The notes under the pieces are model-generated. The model did not search any database, was not told the origin of the DNA, and saw nothing but the letters and a program-made list of their open reading frames with translations. DNA of 9,145 nucleotides. Source: Hylemonella sp. UBA2468. Lineage in GTDB: Bacteria > Pseudomonadota > Gammaproteobacteria > Burkholderiales > Burkholderiaceae_C. Positions 1 through 6,289 of this stretch are shown here, piece by piece (positions within the stretch are counted from its first letter, which is position 1; every line of letters starts with the position of its first letter). Both the position numbers and the translations under genes were made by a program. The stretch lies in NCBI GenBank assembly GCA_002342165.1, contig DDPM01000118.1, forward strand, positions 24,278 to 33,422, written 5' to 3'.

Positions 1-310
1 GAAAACAGTTGGTGGTGGCGTTAGACAGGGCGGTCAAGCCGTTCAGGAAGCCAGGGGCCGATACGGTCAGGCAGATGCCCGGCTTTTGTGTGAGGAAACC
101 GGCAATGGCTGCCGCATTGCCTGCGTTTTGTTCGTGTCGGAAAGAAATCACGCGCATGCCCTCGGCCTGCGCCATGCGGGTCAGGTCGGTGATGGGGATG
201 CCGGGCAAGCCATACATGGTGTGGATGCCGTTGAGCTTGAGTGCATCAATCACCAAATGAAAGCCGTCGGTCATGGCGCTTGAAGTGGGGGGAGTAGAGG
301 GTGTGGTCAT
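1..310 (-). CDS. oxc: Oxalyl-CoA decarboxylase, N-terminal part (partial at left edge)
   Basis: Thiamine-diphosphate enzyme that converts oxalyl-CoA to formyl-CoA and CO2 in the cytoplasm, the second step of CoA-dependent oxalate breakdown. The visible 103 residues are the N-terminal pyrimidine-binding domain. They match my memory of Oxalobacter formigenes Oxc closely: TDGFH (14-18), a DALK segment, TMYG followed by GIPIT (about 31-41), SFRHEQ with N-A-G (57-64), and [12 protein letters not shown] (80-91) followed by a TTNCF end. Glu60 in RHEQ corresponds to the glutamate that activates the cofactor. The ATG at 310 gives 13 residues before the conserved TDGFH. An internal ATG at 274 would begin exactly there, and neither start has a clear Shine-Dalgarno. 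The gene continues beyond base 1. It is transcribed divergently from a CRP/FNR-type regulator, and an FNR-like box with a matched -10 lies upstream. The motif match makes generic acetolactate synthase unlikely. Confidence 0.93.
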   Translation of the reverse strand, partial: MTTPSTPPTSSAMTDGFHLVIDALKLNGIHTMYGLPGIPITDLTRMAQAEGMRVISFRHEQNAGNAAAIAGFLTQKPGICLTVSAPGFLNGLTALSNATTNCF

Positions 311-374
311 AGACGTCAAAAAATAAGAGCTGGAAAATTGAAATGATTTATATTGATTGGGGGCTTGCTATATG

Positions 375-395
375 TTCGAGATCATCAAGCTCGAA
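375..395. repeat. Inverted repeat TTCGAG-N9-CTCGAA in the oxc leader
   Basis: Perfect 6-bp arms are separated by 9 bp in the divergent intergenic region. The centre lies about 15 bp downstream of the predicted oxc start site. It may be a second operator or a leader hairpin, but arms this short can arise by chance. Confidence 0.35.
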
Positions 396-419
396 GTTCG
401 TAGATGATCATATGAACTT
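394..419. repeat. Inverted repeat AAGTTC-N14-GAACTT over the oxc -10
   Basis: Perfect 6-bp arms flank a 14-bp centre that contains the 8-bp palindrome ATGATCAT (404-411) and the candidate oxc -10. A protein bound here would cover the -10. It abuts the 375-395 dyad, giving two adjacent symmetric elements. No family is recognised. Confidence 0.35.
407..412 (-). promoter_or_regulatory. Candidate -10 element of the oxc promoter
   Basis: On the minus strand positions 412 to 407 read TATGAT, five of six matches to TATAAT. It lies exactly 22 nt from the edge of the FNR-like box at 435-448, so a start near base 400 would put the box centre at about -41.5. That is the spacing of class II CRP/FNR activation. 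It predicts a 5' leader of about 90 nt before the oxc start at 310. Confidence 0.5.
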
Positions 420-434
420 GCGGCACGATCACGA

Positions 435-448
435 TTGACCATGGTCAA
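435..448. promoter_or_regulatory. FNR-like operator box (TTGAC-N4-GTCAA)
   Basis: TTGACCATGGTCAA is a perfect 14-bp palindrome with the half-site and 4-bp spacing of FNR/DNR-type boxes. It lies between the divergent oxc and regulator genes, 27 nt before the regulator ATG at 476, and at about -41.5 from the predicted oxc start site. Binding could therefore activate oxc while limiting the regulator's own expression. The neighbouring regulator has an FNR-type E-x-x-S-R recognition helix, which suits this half-site. Binding itself is inferred. Confidence 0.6.
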
Positions 449-475
449 CTTTTGGGGCAAGAGGCGCATTTTTCT

Positions 476-1084
476 ATGACAGCGATTGACCATCATCCTG
501 AAAAAAACGTGTTGCGCGTGCAGCTTCGGCACAACCTCATTCTGAAAGACCTGGACGATTCGGCTTTTGCCGAGCTGGAGCCGCAGCTTAGGGTGGTGGA
601 CTGCCAAAAGGGAGACCATTTGCTGCACCAAGGCGTGCACGAAATGGAGCAGTACTTTATTGTGAGTGGCATCCTGAAGCGGGTAGTGGCCAACCAACAA
701 GCCAAAGAAATGATTTTGCGGTTTTCGGACGAGAGGGACATGGAAACCAGCTATGCCGCTTGGTGCCTGAAAACCCCCACGCCCTACAGCATTGTGTGTG
801 TGACCAGGGCTCAGGTGGTCAAGCTGCCCATGCCGCAGTGGATTGCGTTTTTGGAGTGCCACCCGACCCTGAAACACACATTCGAATACCACGTCATGAA
901 CCTGATGAGCGAGATCATGGCGCACACCATCACCTTGCATTTGCTCGATGCGCCAGGCCGTGTTCACCGTTTTTTGCGCAAACATCCTGATTTATCTGAA
1001 AAAATTCCTAAGAAAGAATTGGCGGCCTACTTGAATTTGACCGCCGAAACTTTGAGTCGCTTGAAGCAACGCGGCAAGATTTAG
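476..1084 (+). CDS. CRP/FNR-family transcriptional regulator
   Basis: DNA-binding regulator, 202 residues from the ATG at 476. Residues about 20-115 form the cyclic-nucleotide-binding-like jelly roll (KGDHLLHQG at 45-53, SGILKRV at 64-70). A long dimerisation helix follows, then a C-terminal winged helix. The recognition helix LTAETLSRL (188-196) closely matches FNR, with Glu191, Ser194 and Arg195 at the base-contacting positions. There is no N-terminal cysteine cluster, so it should not carry FNR's oxygen-sensing iron-sulfur cluster, and the usual cAMP-pocket Arg-Ser/Thr pair is not evident. The effector is unknown. The frame also opens at a TTG (452), but that lies only 3 nt past the operator box. 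The ATG has AAGAGG (459-464) 11 nt upstream and is preferred. It is divergent from oxc and convergent with tctA across only 28 nt. Probable target genes are oxc and tctCBA, inferred from their FNR-like boxes. Confidence 0.85.
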   Translation: MTAIDHHPEKNVLRVQLRHNLILKDLDDSAFAELEPQLRVVDCQKGDHLLHQGVHEMEQYFIVSGILKRVVANQQAKEMILRFSDERDMETSYAAWCLKTPTPYSIVCVTRAQVVKLPMPQWIAFLECHPTLKHTFEYHVMNLMSEIMAHTITLHLLDAPGRVHRFLRKHPDLSEKIPKKELAAYLNLTAETLSRLKQRGKI

Positions 1085-1112
1085 CAAAGCAGCCCAATTG
1101 GATTCGGTGTGA

Positions 1113-2642
1113 TCAATCCACGGGCTGGTCCGCTGCAAACCCTGGTTTTTTGGGGGGGCGGATGTAAGCCAAGGCCTTGCCAACCAAAGGCCAAAACAGC
1201 ATCAGCAAAGCCAGCGCGGTGATGCTGCCAACCAATCCGTTAGAGAACATGATGCTCAGGTCGCCCTGAGAGAACAACATGGCCTGCCGGAACGAGTCTT
1301 CTGCTTTGTCACCCAGCACCAAGGCCAATACCAGCGGGGCCAAGGGGTAGTCCAGCTTTTTGAACACATAGCCCACCACGCCAAAAAGCATCATGAACCA
1401 AATGTCCAGCATGGCGTTGTGCACCGTGTAGGCGCCAATGGCGCAAATCACGATGATGACGGGCGCAATGATGGAAAACGGAATTCGCAGGATGGAGGCA
1501 AACAAGGGCACGGTGGTCAGCACCACAATAAGGCCCACCAAGTTGCCCATGTACATGCTGGCAATCAAGCCCCAAACAAAGTCTTTTTGTTCCACAAACA
1601 ACAGCGGCCCGGGCTGCAAGCCCCAAATCAGCAAGCCGCCTAACAATACCGCTGCGGTGGGGGAGCCAGGGATACCCAAGGCCAACATGGGCAGCAAGGC
1701 GCTGGTGCCCGCAGCATGGGCGGCTGTTTCAGGGGCTACCACACCTTCTACCTCACCCTTGCCAAACTTATCGCCGTTCTTGGACATTTTTTTGGCCAAG
1801 CCGTAGCTCATAAAAGAGGCGGGGGTTGCGCCGCCGGGTGTGATGCCCATCCAAATGCCGATGAGGGAACTGCGGATGGACGTAACCCAATACACGGGCA
1901 GTTGTTTCCATGTTTGCCACACAATTTTCGGGTCGATCTTGGCGGACTTGCCCGAGAACTTCAGCCCCTCCTCCATGGACAACAAAATTTCGCCAATACC
2001 AAAAAGACCAATCACGGCAATTAAAAAGTCAAATCCGCGCATGAGCTCGCTCACGCCAAACGTGAGCCTCAGCTGACCGGTCACGGTGTCCATACCCACA
2101 GCTGCCAAACCAAACCCAATGGCCATGGACGCCAAAATTTTGAAGGGCGAGCCCTTGCCCATACCCACAAAACTGCAAAAAGTCAGCAAATACACCGCAA
2201 AAAATTCCGGCGGACCGAACTGGAGTGCGAACTGGGCTACAAGAGGAGCCAAAAAGGTGATCATGATGACCGCCACCAGGGCCCCTACAAATGAGGAAGT
2301 GAAAGCGGCTGTGAGTGCCTCACCTGCGCGGCCTTTTTGAGCCATGGGGTAGCCGTCAAAGGTCGTGGCAACAGACCAAGGCTCACCTGGGATGTTGAAC
2401 AGCACCGAGGTGATAGCCCCGCCAAACAAGGCGCCCCAGTAAATGCACGAGAGCATCACAATGGCTGAGGTTGGGTTCATGCTGAAGGTCAGCGGCAGCA
2501 AAATGGCTACACCGTTGGCTCCTCCCAATCCTGGCAGCACACCGATGAGCACCCCAAGCACAATGCCGATCACCATCAACATCAGGTTTGTGGGGGTGGA
2601 CACCACCGCAAAACCTTGTAACAGGGCGTTGATTTCTTCCAT
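1113..2642 (-). CDS. tctA: Tripartite tricarboxylate transporter, large membrane subunit TctA
   Basis: Large inner-membrane translocation subunit of a TctABC-type secondary transporter, 509 residues, the usual length for the family, with about a dozen hydrophobic segments. The two family glycine/proline motifs are visible: GVLIGVLPGLGG (30-41) in the first half and GIWMGITPGG in the second. The second half also carries the conserved PETAAHAAGTSALLPMLALG region followed by GIPGSPTA. The family works with a periplasmic substrate-binding protein and uses an ion gradient. The gene is third in the operon tctC-tctB-tctA, 24 nt after tctB. The ATG at 2642 has only a weak GGAAAG upstream. Its stop is 28 nt from the stop of the convergent regulator gene and I see no strong terminator between them. 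Substrate cannot be read from this subunit. Confidence 0.93.
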   Translation of the reverse strand: MEEINALLQGFAVVSTPTNLMLMVIGIVLGVLIGVLPGLGGANGVAILLPLTFSMNPTSAIVMLSCIYWGALFGGAITSVLFNIPGEPWSVATTFDGYPMAQKGRAGEALTAAFTSSFVGALVAVIMITFLAPLVAQFALQFGPPEFFAVYLLTFCSFVGMGKGSPFKILASMAIGFGLAAVGMDTVTGQLRLTFGVSELMRGFDFLIAVIGLFGIGEILLSMEEGLKFSGKSAKIDPKIVWQTWKQLPVYWVTSIRSSLIGIWMGITPGGATPASFMSYGLAKKMSKNGDKFGKGEVEGVVAPETAAHAAGTSALLPMLALGIPGSPTAAVLLGGLLIWGLQPGPLLFVEQKDFVWGLIASMYMGNLVGLIVVLTTVPLFASILRIPFSIIAPVIIVICAIGAYTVHNAMLDIWFMMLFGVVGYVFKKLDYPLAPLVLALVLGDKAEDSFRQAMLFSQGDLSIMFSNGLVGSITALALLMLFWPLVGKALAYIRPPKKPGFAADQPVD

Positions 2643-2666
2643 ATAAATCTAACTTTCCGTATTAAT

Positions 2667-3215
2667 TTAGTAACCCAAACCGCTCAGCAGGTCTAAGGTG
2701 CCTTTAAAGAGCGGCACTTTGAACCACACTTCAAACATGAAGAAAAAAGTGATATTGACGGCCAGAGCGGCCACCAAGGATTTGATCCAAGAGTATTTGC
2801 CCAGCACCACCATGAACAGAGCGATGTAGATGGCAGAGGCCACATACAGGCCTAACAACTGCACAATTCCCACATAGACCACCGCGGGAATCAGCACTTG
2901 CAGCACACGGACAATCTGCACGCGGTCCACAAAAATTTCCTGTTTGGCTTTGGGGTTGTTGAAGGACTGGTACAGCACGCCCAAACCGGAAATGAGAAGA
3001 ATGATTCCAATGTAAAAAGGAAAGTAGCCTGCTCCAGGGCCGTCGGTGGTCCACTCGGATCCAAGCTTGCGGCTGCCATACAGCACCACACCGCCCAAGA
3101 CCATCACCAACACAGCAACTGCAGCGTCCACCACCGCCACGCTCACGACGCTTTTGGCAGGTTCAGCCTCTGGCGTGTTGGATGAATGGGTTTCTGAATG
3201 TGGGTTTGAACTCAT
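2667..3215 (-). CDS. tctB: Tripartite tricarboxylate transporter, small membrane subunit TctB
   Basis: Small membrane subunit that partners TctA, 182 residues. A polar N-terminal tail of about 22 residues rich in Ser, Pro and Glu precedes four hydrophobic segments: VAVVDAAVAVLVMVLGGVVL, then YFPFYIGIILLISGLGVL, then a segment rich in Val/Leu around residues 105-130, and a last one near VAALAVNITFFFMF. The GPGAGYFP motif just before the second segment is the family signature (usually GPGFFP). The C-terminus LFKGTLDLLSGLGY is typical. It lies 134 nt downstream of tctC, with an intercistronic stem-loop in the gap, and 24 nt upstream of tctA. AAAAGG lies about 12 nt before the ATG, giving a weak ribosome site. 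Sequence conservation in TctB is low, so the call also rests on context. Confidence 0.9.
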   Translation of the reverse strand: MSSNPHSETHSSNTPEAEPAKSVVSVAVVDAAVAVLVMVLGGVVLYGSRKLGSEWTTDGPGAGYFPFYIGIILLISGLGVLYQSFNNPKAKQEIFVDRVQIVRVLQVLIPAVVYVGIVQLLGLYVASAIYIALFMVVLGKYSWIKSLVAALAVNITFFFMFEVWFKVPLFKGTLDLLSGLGY

Positions 3216-3316
3216 TTGTGACTTACAACCTTTTCAAATCAATCGTCAAAGCTCCGCCCGAACTGTCGGTTTAAACACAACCAACAGTGGGAAATCTGCA
3301 AGAGAGAAACAGCCGG

Positions 3317-3343
3317 GGCGCATACGGCTTGAAGAGCTGCGCC
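3317..3343 (-). other. Intercistronic stem-loop between tctC and tctB
   Basis: GGCGCA at 3317-3322 pairs with TGCGCC at 3338-3343 around a 15-nt loop, 6 nt after the tctC stop. No T-run follows directly, so it is not a clear intrinsic terminator. A stem here could stabilise the tctC message or reduce read-through so that the binding protein is made in excess over the membrane subunits. That role is inference. Confidence 0.35.
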
Positions 3344-3349
3344 TAAGAC

Positions 3350-4369
3350 CTACTTGGCCATGAACCCTGCCTCAGTCATCAAGGTTTTGTGCATTTGTTC
3401 AGCGTTGTTGAGCCATTTGACAAAGTCTGGGCCAGTCATGAAGGTTTGATTGAAGGCGCCTTTTTCCATGTACTCTTTCCAATCTGGCGTCTCGCGCACC
3501 TTGCGCAACAGGCTCACGTAATAGGCTTGCTGCTCGGGCGTCACGCCGGGTGAAGTGAAGATGCCGCGCAGCATGACGTAGTCGGTGGGCACGCCAGCGT
3601 CTTTGCAGGTAGGAATGTCGTACCAGGATTGGGTATCGGTCACTTTGGCTTTGTAGGGCATGCGCTCGTCGTCAAACACGCACAAAGCACGCAGCTTGCC
3701 CGCACGCCATTGCGCCACGGCTTCCGCTGGGTTGTTGACTGTGGAATCCAAATGTTTTCCTACCAACTGCACCGCCACTTCTCCACCCCCTTTGAAAGGG
3801 ATGTAAATGAATTTGGTACCCGTGGCTTTTTCAATACCCACGGTCAAAATTTGGTCTTCCTGTTTGGATCCAGTACCGCCCATTTTCATTTTGTTGGGGC
3901 CAGCGGCCTTGACGGCCTCTAAATATTCTTTAGCGGTTTTGTAGGGCGCCTCTGCATTGACCCATAGCACAAACTGGTCTAATGCCACCATGGCTACGGG
4001 GGTCATGTCTTTCCAGTTGAAGGGCACGCCTGTCGCCATCGGCGTGGTGAACAGGTTAGAGAGCGTGATGATGATTTTGTGAGGGTCGCCTTTAGCCTCT
4101 TTCACCGCCAAAAAGCCATCTGCGCCCGCGCCGCCTGATTTGTTCACCACCACCAGCGATTGCTTCATCAGGTTGTGCTTGACGATGATGCCTTGGATCA
4201 ACCTGGCCATTTGGTCTGCGCCGCCGCCGGTTCCTGCAGGCACCACAAACTCAACGGGCTTGGTGGGCTCCCACTGCGCTGATGCCGTATTGATCCAGCC
4301 AGCAGCCATAAGCAAACCTGCAGCCAAAGCGGTGATTGAGGAGCGGAGTAAATGTTTGGAATGTGCCAT
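3350..4369 (-). CDS. tctC: Periplasmic substrate-binding protein TctC (Bug family)
   Basis: Extracytoplasmic binding protein that captures the substrate for TctAB, 339 residues. Residues 1-31 form a Sec signal peptide: basic start, hydrophobic core ITALAAGLLMAAG, cleavage after TASA and before QWEP. The mature protein begins with the Bug pattern, W-x-P-T-K-P-V-E-F-V-V-P, then GTGGGADQMAR, which forms one of the ligand loops. The later loop NKSGGAGADGFLAV replaces the more common G-A-S-G-N-I-G, so it belongs to a divergent subgroup. Bug proteins commonly bind small carboxylates. This one may bind oxalate or a related acid because its promoter shares an FNR-like box with oxc, but this is inferred from context only. 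The ATG at 4369 is supported by a perfect AGGAGG. It is first in the operon tctC-tctB-tctA. Confidence 0.92.
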   Translation of the reverse strand: MAHSKHLLRSSITALAAGLLMAAGWINTASAQWEPTKPVEFVVPAGTGGGADQMARLIQGIIVKHNLMKQSLVVVNKSGGAGADGFLAVKEAKGDPHKIIITLSNLFTTPMATGVPFNWKDMTPVAMVALDQFVLWVNAEAPYKTAKEYLEAVKAAGPNKMKMGGTGSKQEDQILTVGIEKATGTKFIYIPFKGGGEVAVQLVGKHLDSTVNNPAEAVAQWRAGKLRALCVFDDERMPYKAKVTDTQSWYDIPTCKDAGVPTDYVMLRGIFTSPGVTPEQQAYYVSLLRKVRETPDWKEYMEKGAFNQTFMTGPDFVKWLNNAEQMHKTLMTEAGFMAK

Positions 4370-4373
4370 GGAG

Positions 4374-4379
4374 CCTCCT
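4374..4379 (-). promoter_or_regulatory. Strong Shine-Dalgarno of tctC
   Basis: The minus strand reads AGGAGG, 4 nt before the tctC ATG at 4369. It fixes this start. It is much stronger than the ribosome sites of tctB and tctA, in keeping with the excess of binding protein needed. Confidence 0.75.
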
Positions 4380-4399
4380 AAAAATTGTTTTCAACATCC

Positions 4400-4405
4400 A
4401 TTGTG
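4400..4405 (-). promoter_or_regulatory. Candidate -10 element of the tctCBA promoter
   Basis: The minus strand reads CACAAT, four of six matches to TATAAT. It is 21 nt from the edge of the FNR-like box at 4427-4440, which would place the box centre near -40.5. The element is weak by itself, as expected for a promoter that needs an activator. Confidence 0.4.
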
Positions 4406-4426
4406 ATGCTCCAAGCGAATTTCTTC

Positions 4427-4440
4427 TTGATTGCGATCAA
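4427..4440. promoter_or_regulatory. Consensus FNR-type operator box upstream of tctC
   Basis: TTGATTGCGATCAA has both half-sites identical to the FNR consensus TTGAT-N4-ATCAA. Its centre is about 64 nt upstream of the tctC start and it precedes a candidate -10 at class II distance. With equal base frequencies an exact match is expected about 0.01 times in a window of this size. The likely binder is the regulator at 476-1084 or a genomic FNR. Confidence 0.65.
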
Positions 4441-4519
4441 TTTTTTTGAATAGGAGGCCGGCATCAAGGGTATTCACCGATTCGGTTTTTGCTTACAAAG
4501 TAAGTTGCCCTCAATTTAG

Positions 4520-4539
4520 AGGCTCAAATCAAAGCCTCA
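4520..4539 (-). terminator. Possible hairpin terminator after the formyl hydrolase gene
   Basis: GAGGCT at 4520-4525 and AGCCTC at 4534-4539 pair around an 8-nt loop, overlapping the stop codon of the gene ending at 4529. The sequence after the stem on the minus strand (TAAATTGAGG) lacks a T-run, so termination would be inefficient and read-through toward tctC is possible. Confidence 0.3.
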
Positions 4540-5440
4540 AATGCTCGCGCGCAAAGTCTGCTGCATTCATCTTGCTGCCGCCCTCAGGCTTGAGTCGCAA
4601 CACCTCAATCGTGCCGCCCGCGGCGTTGATGAAGATGGAGGTCTCTGTCACTTTGGCCACTGCACCGGGCTTGCCTGTTACTTGTTCAAAACGTTGGGTG
4701 AGGTGTTTGCGGCAGTCATAAATCCAAACACGCGGGCCCAGCGTATCCGTCCAAGCGCCAGGCGCGGGGTTGCAGGCTCGAATCAGGTTGTACACCTGGT
4801 TCACATGCTGCGACCACACAATTTGTGCGACATCGCCTTTGAACCAGCCTTCGTAATGAGCCAGGGTTTCGTTTTGTGGAGTTTCTGGGTGCTGGCCTTG
4901 CACTACCAAGTCGGCAGCCTCAAGGAGGGCCTGTACCCCCATGGGGAATAAGGCGTTGAAGTACACATCGCCCAAAGTGGCGTCCGGGCCAATGGGGCAG
5001 GTTTTTTGCAGGATGATGGGGCCTTCATCCAAACCATCTGTGGGCCGAAAAATCGTTAAACCTGTCTCGGTCTCGCCCAATGCAATAGGCCAGTTGATAG
5101 ACGAGGGCCCGCGGTACTTGGGCAGCAAGGAGGGATGGTATTGAATGGTGCCGTGCTTGGGGATGTTCACCAAACTTTGCGGCACAAACTGCAGCACATA
5201 GGCCATGACACCAATGTCGGCATTGAGGCCTTGCATGGCGGCTTCAGCCTCGTGCCCTTTGAGGCTGGGCAGCTGAAATACCTTTAAACCCAAGCCCTCA
5301 GCTGCAACGCGCACAGTGTCGGGGCGCTCGCCTTGTTTTTCAGGCTTGCAAAACACGCCCACCACCTCGTCGCCTCGGGCTAAAAAAGCTTCCAGTACGG
5401 CTTTACCAAAGTCTTGCTGACCAATAAACGCCACTTTCAT
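4529..5440 (-). CDS. Formyltransferase-fold protein, 10-formyl-THF hydrolase-like
   Basis: Cytoplasmic folate-dependent formyl-group enzyme, 303 residues from the ATG at 5440. Residues 1-190 are the Rossmann-like formyltransferase domain: KVAFIGQQDFG at the N-terminus, HGTIQYHPSLLPKYRG (96-111), and GLDEGPI (136-142). His102 and Asp138 are the catalytic pair, 36 residues apart as in the family. About 207-303 form the FMT C-terminal domain, with N-x-P-A-P-G-A-W-T. Overall it resembles the hydrolase domain of 10-formyltetrahydrofolate dehydrogenase (ALDH1L1), notably SINW, LFPMG and HYEG. The Asn two residues before His in methionyl-tRNA formyltransferase is Gln100 here, so fmt is unlikely. The expected product would be formate plus tetrahydrofolate, or a formyl transfer to an unknown acceptor. 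The frame extends to a TTG at 5452 but the ATG has TGGGGA upstream. It follows the TauE-like gene by 12 nt, in the same operon. Confidence 0.8.
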   Translation of the reverse strand: MKVAFIGQQDFGKAVLEAFLARGDEVVGVFCKPEKQGERPDTVRVAAEGLGLKVFQLPSLKGHEAEAAMQGLNADIGVMAYVLQFVPQSLVNIPKHGTIQYHPSLLPKYRGPSSINWPIALGETETGLTIFRPTDGLDEGPIILQKTCPIGPDATLGDVYFNALFPMGVQALLEAADLVVQGQHPETPQNETLAHYEGWFKGDVAQIVWSQHVNQVYNLIRACNPAPGAWTDTLGPRVWIYDCRKHLTQRFEQVTGKPGAVAKVTETSIFINAAGGTIEVLRLKPEGGSKMNAADFAREHLRL

Positions 5441-5452
5441 GTTGATCCCCAA

Positions 5453-6253
5453 TCAGCGGAATAAAAAATAAACGGCTAATACCATCAGCAGCACGGCAAA
5501 AGCGCGCTTCATCGGTTTGATGTCCATGCGGTGTGCAGTGCGGGCCCCAAGCGGCGCGGTGAGCATGCTGGCAATGGAGATGATGATCAAGCCGGGCAGG
5601 TACAAATAGCCAAATGCACCCTCAGGCATGTCGGGCATGTCCAAGCCTGCCCACACATAGCCCAGCGTGCCAGCCAAGGCAATGGGAAAACCTAGAGCCG
5701 AAGATGTACCCACTGCTTGGTGAATTTTGATGTTGCACCACAACATGAAGGGCACCGACACAAACGCACCGCCGGCGCCCACCACCGAAGAGGTCATGCC
5801 CACCACATTGCCCATGCCAAACATGCCCCATGTGCCGGGCAAAGTGCGGCTGGGCTTGGGCTTGCGGTCTAAGTACATTTGAACGGATGAATACGCTACA
5901 AACAGTGCAAAGATGAGGCTTAGGGTGGCTGTGGGCATGGCCACTGCCATTTGAGAGCCGATCCAGGAGCCCACCACAATGCCCGGGGCAAACACCTTGA
6001 CCACGGGCCACAGCACGGCCCCTTTGGCATGATGCGCTCGCACTGACGAAAGCGACGTAAAACACACCGTAGCAAGCGAGGTGGCTACCGCCATCTTGAC
6101 CACCAGTTCCTGCGAAAAGCCCACGCCAGACAAAATAAACGTCATGAAGGGCACCATGATCATGCCGCCGCCAATGCCCAACAAGCCCGCTAAAAACCCC
6201 ACGACTGCGCCCATAAGGAGCAGTTCAAGAATCACTTGAGGTTGAGGAATCAT
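5453..6253 (-). CDS. TauE/SafE-family membrane permease
   Basis: Inner-membrane protein of 266 residues with about eight hydrophobic segments, the standard length and layout for the TauE/SafE (DUF81) family. The two inverted halves each begin with a glycine-rich motif: GLLGIGGGMIMVPFM (23-37) and SSVVGAGGAFVSVPFM (155-170). Each half is followed by the A-V-A-T-S / A-V-G-T-S-S segment (KMAVATSLA at 53-61, QAVGTSSALGFP at 179-190). Known members move sulfite, sulfoacetate or other small organic and sulfonated anions, so substrate cannot be assigned. The ATG at 6253 lacks a good Shine-Dalgarno. The gene starts about 37 nt after the presumed 6S RNA 3' end and is followed 12 nt later by the formyl hydrolase-like gene, so it may be transcribed partly by read-through from ssrS. 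A role in moving formate, oxalate or a related anion is speculative. Confidence 0.88.
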   Translation of the reverse strand: MIPQPQVILELLLMGAVVGFLAGLLGIGGGMIMVPFMTFILSGVGFSQELVVKMAVATSLATVCFTSLSSVRAHHAKGAVLWPVVKVFAPGIVVGSWIGSQMAVAMPTATLSLIFALFVAYSSVQMYLDRKPKPSRTLPGTWGMFGMGNVVGMTSSVVGAGGAFVSVPFMLWCNIKIHQAVGTSSALGFPIALAGTLGYVWAGLDMPDMPEGAFGYLYLPGLIIISIASMLTAPLGARTAHRMDIKPMKRAFAVLLMVLAVYFLFR

Positions 6254-6289
6254 GGTGGTGAAGATCAGGAAATTGGCTATGGTTTGGAT

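Noticed and set aside
452..475. TTG at 452 as the start of the CRP/FNR regulator
   Set aside because: It would put the start 3 nt past the operator palindrome with no ribosome site. The ATG at 476 has AAGAGG upstream and a family-like N-terminus.
368..985. A 205-codon open frame on the minus strand opposite the regulator gene
   Set aside because: It lies antisense to a well-supported CRP/FNR gene and shows no family motif, with His/Gln/Leu-rich composition typical of a reverse-strand shadow.
1094..1101. CCAATTGG palindrome between the regulator and tctA stops, as a shared terminator
   Set aside because: An 8-bp palindrome has no loop and no T-run follows on either strand, so it cannot work as an intrinsic terminator.
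3228..3250. Possible third FNR-type box upstream of tctB (minus strand TTGACGATTGAT)
   Set aside because: The two TTGA half-sites are in direct rather than inverted orientation and no matching TCAA arm lies at 4-bp spacing.
4492..4504. CTTAC-AAA-GTAAG hairpin upstream of tctC as a terminator
   Set aside because: The stem is short and AT-rich with a 3-nt loop and no T-run after it on either strand.
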